NCBI GenBank assembly: GCA_902618175.1
Contig: CACMZN010000019.1
Span: 1-38,299 of the forward strand
Source of the DNA: an uncultured Verrucomicrobiota bacterium
GTDB lineage: Bacteria; Verrucomicrobiota; Verrucomicrobiia; Opitutales; Seribacteraceae
Length of the DNA: 38,299 nt
Direction: 5' to 3'
Part shown: one piece after another, positions 34,083 through 38,299 of the stretch
Layout of the letters: every line of letters starts with the position of its first letter
Numbering within the stretch: the first letter of the stretch is position 1
Program-made: the position numbers and the translations under genes
The notes under the pieces: generated by a model
Databases searched by the model: none
What the model was told of the DNA's origin: nothing
Seen by the model: only the letters and a program-made list of their open reading frames with translations

Positions 34083-35447
34083 CTAATTAATGTCCAATTC
34101 GGGCCAAACGATAAGTTTCCTGTGCAAGGTCCGGCGACTAATGCCCATCAATTCAGCAGCCTTGGTTTTGTTTCCCTTGGACTGAAGCAATGCATTGCGC
34201 AATAGTCTTTTCTCATTTTCTTCCTTGGATAAATTTGATGTGGAGGATTGGATTTCGAAAGGCATGGACTCATCATTCTGTAAAGAAAATCTTGGATCCA
34301 GATCATAAGGACTCACTCTTGAACCTCTTTTCAAGACCACTAGATTTTCGCAAAAATTTCGCAATTCCCGAACGTTTCCCGGCCAGGAGTAATTGCGGAG
34401 GATATCAATTGCATTTGAATCGATCGTGGGTGTTTCGAAACTGTTCTCCTCAGCGAAATGATTAAGAAAATGATTGAGCAGAAGATTAACGTCCTCTCCC
34501 CGTTTTCGAAGTGGTGGAAGTTCTACCGTCACCACGTTTAAACGGTAATAGAGATCTTCACGAAAATTTCCCTCTTTCATCATGACCGACAAATCCCGGT
34601 TGGTGGCGCAGACCAATCTTGCATTTACCTCAATGGTTTTTGAACTGCCCAGTCTCTCGATGGATTTGGATTCAAGAAAGCGTAAAAGCTTAACTTGAGT
34701 GGATGCATCAATCTCTCCAATTTCATCCAAAAAAAGGGTTCCTCCCTGAGCTGATTCAAAACGACCAATTCGTCTTTCGCTTGCTCCCGTGAAAGCCCCC
34801 TTTTCATGACCAAATAATTCACTTTCCAGGAGATTGGAGGGTAGGGCAGCGCAATGAACCGGAACAAAAGACCCCCGGGATCTATCGCTGTTTTGATGAA
34901 TCGATTGGGCAATCAATTCCTTTCCAGTCCCGGTTTCTCCGGTTATAAGGACCGTGGCTTTGGAAGGACCAACCAACTTTACCTGTTCCAATACCTTTTC
35001 CAAAGCCGGGGATTTTCCCAAAATTCCATCAAAACTGTAAGTCTTGTCCAACCTTTGATGCAATTCACGATTTTCCTTTTTCAATTTTCTTTCGTTTAGA
35101 CCACGGGTGATGAGCAACTCCAATTTTTCCAAATTCACTGGTTTGGAAAGAAAATCAAATGCGCCCCTTTTCATCGCTTCGACGGCAACCTCGACTTCTC
35201 CATAAGCCGTCATCATAATGCAAATGGGATTCGATGAATGACTTACGGCAAAATCGATCACCTTCATTCCAGTATCTCCCGACATTCTCAAGTCAGTAAG
35301 TACAACTTCGAATTTTTCAGCCTCCAGGGCATTGAAGCTTTCCTCTGCGCTCGAAGCAAGAAATACCTCATACTTATCTTCGAGGGCAAGTTCCAGTCCC
35401 TCCCGGGTATGCTCCTCATCATCTACAATCAACAAATTCGGTTTCAT
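34083..35447 (-). CDS. Sigma-54-dependent response regulator, NtrC family
   Basis: A 454-residue transcription activator. The receiver domain (about 1-120) has the acidic pocket DDEE (9-12), phospho-acceptor Asp52 (VVLTDLRMSG) and Lys102 (LSKPV). The AAA+ domain (about 140-370) has Walker A GETGTGKE (170-177), the sigma-54 contact loop GAFTGA (217-222) and Walker B GGTLFLDEIGE (235-245). The C-terminal Fis-type helix-turn-helix (about 412-448) has NKTKAAELMGISRRTLHRKL. All key residues are intact, so it should work with RpoN. It starts 4 bp after the kinase gene's stop, with a GGAG about 7 bp before the ATG. The regulon is unknown, and the nearby operons show no sigma-54 promoter that I recognised. 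Confidence 0.93.
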   Translation of the reverse strand: MKPNLLIVDDEEHTREGLELALEDKYEVFLASSAEESFNALEAEKFEVVLTDLRMSGDTGMKVIDFAVSHSSNPICIMMTAYGEVEVAVEAMKRGAFDFLSKPVNLEKLELLITRGLNERKLKKENRELHQRLDKTYSFDGILGKSPALEKVLEQVKLVGPSKATVLITGETGTGKELIAQSIHQNSDRSRGSFVPVHCAALPSNLLESELFGHEKGAFTGASERRIGRFESAQGGTLFLDEIGEIDASTQVKLLRFLESKSIERLGSSKTIEVNARLVCATNRDLSVMMKEGNFREDLYYRLNVVTVELPPLRKRGEDVNLLLNHFLNHFAEENSFETPTIDSNAIDILRNYSWPGNVRELRNFCENLVVLKRGSRVSPYDLDPRFSLQNDESMPFEIQSSTSNLSKEENEKRLLRNALLQSKGNKTKAAELMGISRRTLHRKLIVWPELDIN

Positions 35448-35451
35448 TTCA

Positions 35452-36642
35452 CTACTCCATTCCCTCTGAATTTGATTCCAACAATTGCCTACGAATGGAT
35501 TTTCTGGGAAATTTCAAAGTTACAATGGTGCCTGAACCTTCTTTGCTGTCAATGCCCACCTCACCGTCGTGATCACGCATGATTCGGTGCACTATCATCA
35601 TACCAATGCCGTGTCCTTTTTTCTTTGTGGTGAAATACGGTTCGAAAACTCTGGAAATGTTTTCTTTTCCAATACCGGATCCCTGATCCACTACCTGAGC
35701 AAAGACGTGGGTATCATCCAGTCCTGTTATGATTCGAATGTCCGAACCTTCGGAAACTGCATCCACCGCATTCCCAATGACGTTAAAAAACACCTGCTTG
35801 ACTTGTTCGATGTCTCCTCGAATGAGGGGCTCTCTCACTCCAGCCTCCACGCTGATGGTAATTTTTCTGCCGCTTAGTTCCTTTTCGCGAAGACGAACGG
35901 TTTCTTCGATAACGGAGAAGAGATTGATTTTCTTGAAGTTCGGTTCACTTGGTCGAATGGCCTTGAGAAAGTGTGAAATGATCCCATCCAATCTCTGCAC
36001 TTCCTTGATGCAGATCGAAAGGGATTTTTCCGACTTTTCCGCTTTTGACATACCCCTCTTCAGCACTTGCAGATGGATGTTGATGGAATTGAGTGGATTG
36101 CCAAGTTCATGAGCCACTCCCGCAGCCAGATCCATTATGCTTGATACTTTTTCACTTTCAATTTGAGCCTTCAGGTTGTCTTTTTCTTCGGTGACGTCCG
36201 TCATTATGATGGCCATTCCCACTTTATTCTTTATATCCCCATGCATACTGGTCTCGTCAATCGGTACCGCATAGACACGAATCTGTCGATGTTCCGGATA
36301 CGAAATGTGCATTTCCCGAACAATCACTTCAGGATGAGGTTCCAATTTTGTACGATCCAGCCCCAGAGCCCGGGCTAATTCAGGAGCCGCTCGATGAAGA
36401 AACAACTTTTCCGATTGCTCATCCTTCAAACCGATCAATCTTCGTCCCTGCAAGTTGGAATACGTTAGTACACCATCATCATCCAAAACCAAAATTCCAT
36501 CCCTTATTACGTCAAAGACTGTTTCGAGAAATTTTCGTTCCCGAGCCAATCTCTGCACTAATATTCCCAAATTTACCTCATCCAAATCGTCTAATCGTCC
36601 CAGAACCTTATCCAATGGACTCTTGCTTGGCTTTGGTTTCAT
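35452..36642 (-). CDS. PAS-containing sensor histidine kinase, NtrB-like
   Basis: A 396-residue kinase without an obvious transmembrane helix, so probably cytosolic. An N-terminal helix (about 15-40) leads into a PAS domain (about 42-155; TVFDVIRDGILVLDDDGVLTYSN). The HisKA domain carries phospho-acceptor His178 (AAGVAHELGNPLNSI), and an HATPase domain follows with N box (VIGNAVDAV), G1 (DQGSGIG) and G2 (KKKGHGIGM). It is the cognate partner of the NtrC-type regulator encoded 4 bp downstream. Its ATG overlaps the coaB stop in an ATGA arrangement (36639-36642), coupling its translation to a coenzyme A biosynthesis gene. The signal is unknown. Confidence 0.92.
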   Translation of the reverse strand: MKPKPSKSPLDKVLGRLDDLDEVNLGILVQRLARERKFLETVFDVIRDGILVLDDDGVLTYSNLQGRRLIGLKDEQSEKLFLHRAAPELARALGLDRTKLEPHPEVIVREMHISYPEHRQIRVYAVPIDETSMHGDIKNKVGMAIIMTDVTEEKDNLKAQIESEKVSSIMDLAAGVAHELGNPLNSINIHLQVLKRGMSKAEKSEKSLSICIKEVQRLDGIISHFLKAIRPSEPNFKKINLFSVIEETVRLREKELSGRKITISVEAGVREPLIRGDIEQVKQVFFNVIGNAVDAVSEGSDIRIITGLDDTHVFAQVVDQGSGIGKENISRVFEPYFTTKKKGHGIGMMIVHRIMRDHDGEVGIDSKEGSGTIVTLKFPRKSIRRQLLESNSEGME

Positions 36643-37274
36643 GGTTCGATGATGTCCAAAATCTTCATTGCCAATGAATCCTTTTCCAACAAATCAAATT
36701 CAAAAACGTCGCCACTTTTTGATAAAATCGTAACTTTGTTAAAATCAGATTGAAAGCCTGAACTTTTTGAGGAAACGTCATTCACAAGAATCCAATCGAG
36801 ATTTTTTTCAAAGATTTTTTCCCTCGCATTCGCCAAATGATTTTCTGTCTCTGCGGCAAAGCCAACCAACACCTGAGATGAACTTTTTCTTTTACCCATT
36901 CCTTTCAAAACATCTGGATTTTCAATCAGTTCGATGGATGATACGGCATCTTTTTTTTTTTGTTTTTGCTTCCTTTGGATCAATGGTCTGTGGTCGCAAA
37001 CTGCAGCAGCCATGATGATCAATTCTGATTCTTCAAAAGATCGGTTCATTTCTGCATTCATTTCCAGAGCCGTCTCAACATAAGATATTTTGATTCCTTT
37101 CAGAGGTAATATATCTGTCGGACCACTCACCAAATGAACATCCATGTCCCTACTTGCCGCCGCTTTTGCCAATGCATAGCCCATTTTACCAGAAGATGGA
37201 TTGGAAATAAACCGAACCGGATCCAACCATTCGCGAGTTGGGCCCGCCGAAATCAAACACTTCATTCTTTTCAT
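36639..37274 (-). CDS. coaB: Phosphopantothenate-cysteine ligase, stand-alone CoaB
   Basis: Second half of the usual CoaBC protein: joins 4'-phosphopantothenate and cysteine using a nucleotide triphosphate in coenzyme A synthesis. The 211-residue protein has the CoaB signatures [24 protein letters not shown] (about 9-32), HLVSGPT (48-54), [11 protein letters not shown] (86-96) and [32 protein letters not shown] follows near the end. No CoaC flavoprotein domain is attached, so the decarboxylase must be encoded elsewhere. Cys replaces the common Ala in AAVxDxRP. It is the first gene of a three-gene operon with a two-component system. Confidence 0.9.
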   Translation of the reverse strand: MKRMKCLISAGPTREWLDPVRFISNPSSGKMGYALAKAAASRDMDVHLVSGPTDILPLKGIKISYVETALEMNAEMNRSFEESELIIMAAAVCDHRPLIQRKQKQKKKDAVSSIELIENPDVLKGMGKRKSSSQVLVGFAAETENHLANAREKIFEKNLDWILVNDVSSKSSGFQSDFNKVTILSKSGDVFEFDLLEKDSLAMKILDIIEP

Positions 37275-37328
37275 CTTTTGAATATTGTAAGCGACATAAT
37301 CAATTGTTGATGATTATATACTCTGCCA

Positions 37329-38108
37329 ATGACTGAAATTGCACCAGCTAAAAAAGAAAACATTTGGCTAAACTTAGGCTTTAATCTGGCTCTCCCGATT
37401 TTGTTTCTCCGGAAAGGAAATGATTGGTTTGGACCCATTCTCAGTAAGAAACTGGATATTTCCCAAGAATCCACCTTGCTTGCCTCCATAATGCTTGTCA
37501 TTGCGATTTCGTTCCCGATTGGTTATGGAATATGGGACTATGTTAAAAGAAAGAAATTGAATTTCATTTCAATCTTAGGCGCACTAAGTGCGTTGTTGAC
37601 CGGTGGTATAGGATTAATTCCAGGTGCGACTGTTCGAATGTTTGCAATAAAAGAGGCAGCGCTTCCTGCATTGCTTGGAATATTGACTGTGATCACTCTG
37701 AAGACAAAAAGACCTCTGGTTCATCTTTTTCTCTACAATCCAGAAGTCATCAAAGTCGATTTAGTCAATCAGAAGCTCATTGAACGAGGCACGAAAAAAA
37801 ATTTTGATCTTCTTCTAAAAAAATGCACTTGGTTGATCGCATTGACTTTCATAATGAGTGCAGTTCTGAACTACTTTCTTTCCAGATGGATCGTGACTAC
37901 GGAACCTGCCTTGGACAAATCATCATTCAACGACGAGGTCGGTACAATGATGGGATGGAGCTTTCCTATCATAAGTCTACCCTGCATGGTGGTAAGTGGG
38001 TATGCCTTTTGGTTATTGATCAAGGGCATTCAGAACTCCACCGGCATGCAGTTCGAAGAGGCTCTTGCTCATGGGCCGGGCTCTTCAAAACAAAACGGCA
38101 AGAACTAG
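37329..38108 (+). CDS. Integral membrane protein, VC0807-like
   Basis: A 259-residue protein with about six predicted transmembrane helices: about 13-30, 50-70, 77-95, 105-122, 165-185 and 210-232. A cytosolic loop containing [24 protein letters not shown] lies between helices 4 and 5. That loop and the overall shape resemble the VC0807 family of uncharacterised inner-membrane proteins, but I am not certain of the assignment. There is no signal peptide beyond the first helix. It diverges from coaB across 54 bp. Its TAG overlaps the stop of the convergent citrate synthase gene. Confidence 0.68.
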   Translation: MTEIAPAKKENIWLNLGFNLALPILFLRKGNDWFGPILSKKLDISQESTLLASIMLVIAISFPIGYGIWDYVKRKKLNFISILGALSALLTGGIGLIPGATVRMFAIKEAALPALLGILTVITLKTKRPLVHLFLYNPEVIKVDLVNQKLIERGTKKNFDLLLKKCTWLIALTFIMSAVLNYFLSRWIVTTEPALDKSSFNDEVGTMMGWSFPIISLPCMVVSGYAFWLLIKGIQNSTGMQFEEALAHGPGSSKQNGKN

Positions 38109-38299
38109 CGCTCCGAGGAAGCAGAATAGGATCTTAGGTTTTCCCCCTGGTAAATTTGCCTAGGACGATGAATTCTCTTCCCAGTCAAAGCAATTTCTCG
38201 CCAATGAGCAAGCCAACCTGGAGTTCGGCCGATGGCAAACAGAACGGTAAACATATTCGTTGGAAATCCAAGCGCTTGCAAAATAATACCGCTGTAAAA
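38105..38299 (-). CDS. gltA: Citrate synthase, C-terminal part (truncated by window edge)
   Basis: The last 64 residues of citrate synthase, the TCA-cycle entry enzyme. The fragment opens [20 protein letters not shown] and contains the conserved [16 protein letters not shown] and [11 protein letters not shown], which place it near the C-terminus of type II citrate synthase. The conserved Arg of the active site is in IGRTPGW. The 5' part lies beyond the window. The stop TAG (38107-38105) overlaps the TAG of the convergent membrane-protein gene within the 4 bases 38105-38108. Confidence 0.93.
   Translation of the reverse strand, partial: FYSGIILQALGFPTNMFTVLFAIGRTPGWLAHWREIALTGKRIHRPRQIYQGENLRSYSASSER

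Noticed and set aside
37275-37328. AT-rich imperfect palindrome between coaB and the membrane protein gene
   Set aside because: The arms need a one-base bulge and AT-rich symmetry is common by chance; not strong enough to call an operator.

Overview
The window reads as a chromosomal contig from a Gram-negative, probably marine member of the PVC group, most likely Verrucomicrobiota (Opitutae/Puniceicoccales-like). The signs are a 1060-residue PVC-type 'membrane-bound dehydrogenase' with an SGNH-like head and a copper-protein tail, two secreted sulfatases, a DUF6807/PmoA-type protein, a FloA-NfeD membrane module, and a full outer-membrane toolkit (BamA, Skp, LpxD, TonB receptor, beta-barrels). 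Base composition is AT-leaning, and most start codons inspected lack a clear Shine-Dalgarno sequence. The lineage is inferred from gene content, not measured.

Layout. (1) 1-726: pyrE on +, converging on the next block. (2) 755-11264, minus: eleven genes with gaps of at most about 61 bp, in transcription order rplY, pth, rpsF, ssb, rplI, dnaB, bamA, ompH/skp, lpxD, prs, htrA/degQ. It joins translation, replication and envelope-assembly genes. (3) 11812-13125, minus: a membrane-anchored agmatine/peptidylarginine deiminase-family enzyme between two gene-poor gaps. (4) 13977-18576, plus: PVC dehydrogenase/cupredoxin fusion and a sulfatase separated by one base. (5) 18577-19921: a gene-poor stretch with a decayed reading frame on minus. 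(6) 19922-22957, plus: a second sulfatase with an unusual active-site motif, then an HMA metal-binding protein and a beta-barrel protein, both with non-ATG starts. (7) 23112-24475, minus: DUF6807 protein and a small hypothetical. (8) 24680-28219, minus: NfeD1/ClpP-class protease, short NfeD, FloA and a small membrane protein, one operon. (9) 28293-30001: aldose 1-epimerase (+) and DUF3050 protein (-) with overlapping stop codons. (10) 30049-31420: an intact tRNA-Arg(CCG) gene and a 43-bp copy of its 3' half bracket a 1.25 kb insert with one beta-barrel gene, which looks like a tiny tRNA-targeted island. (11) 31493-33863: an iron-type TonB receptor behind a Fur-like palindromic operator, closed by a strong terminator. 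(12) 33953-34068: tRNA-Asn(GTT) with its promoter. (13) 34083-37274, minus: stand-alone coaB, sensor kinase and NtrC-type regulator as one coupled operon. (14) 37329-38299: an integral membrane protein (+) converging on the 3' end of citrate synthase (-), again with overlapping stops.

How the parts fit. The central part looks like a polysaccharide-scavenging and cell-surface region (sulfatases, PVC dehydrogenase, DUF6807, aldose epimerase) next to metal acquisition or handling (HMA protein, TonB receptor). The outer parts are housekeeping. The most distinctive observations are the tRNA-Arg half-gene duplication, the compound Fur-like operator, the PVC dehydrogenase/cupredoxin fusion coupled to a sulfatase, the coaB-kinase-regulator operon and the decayed frame in the sulfatase gap.
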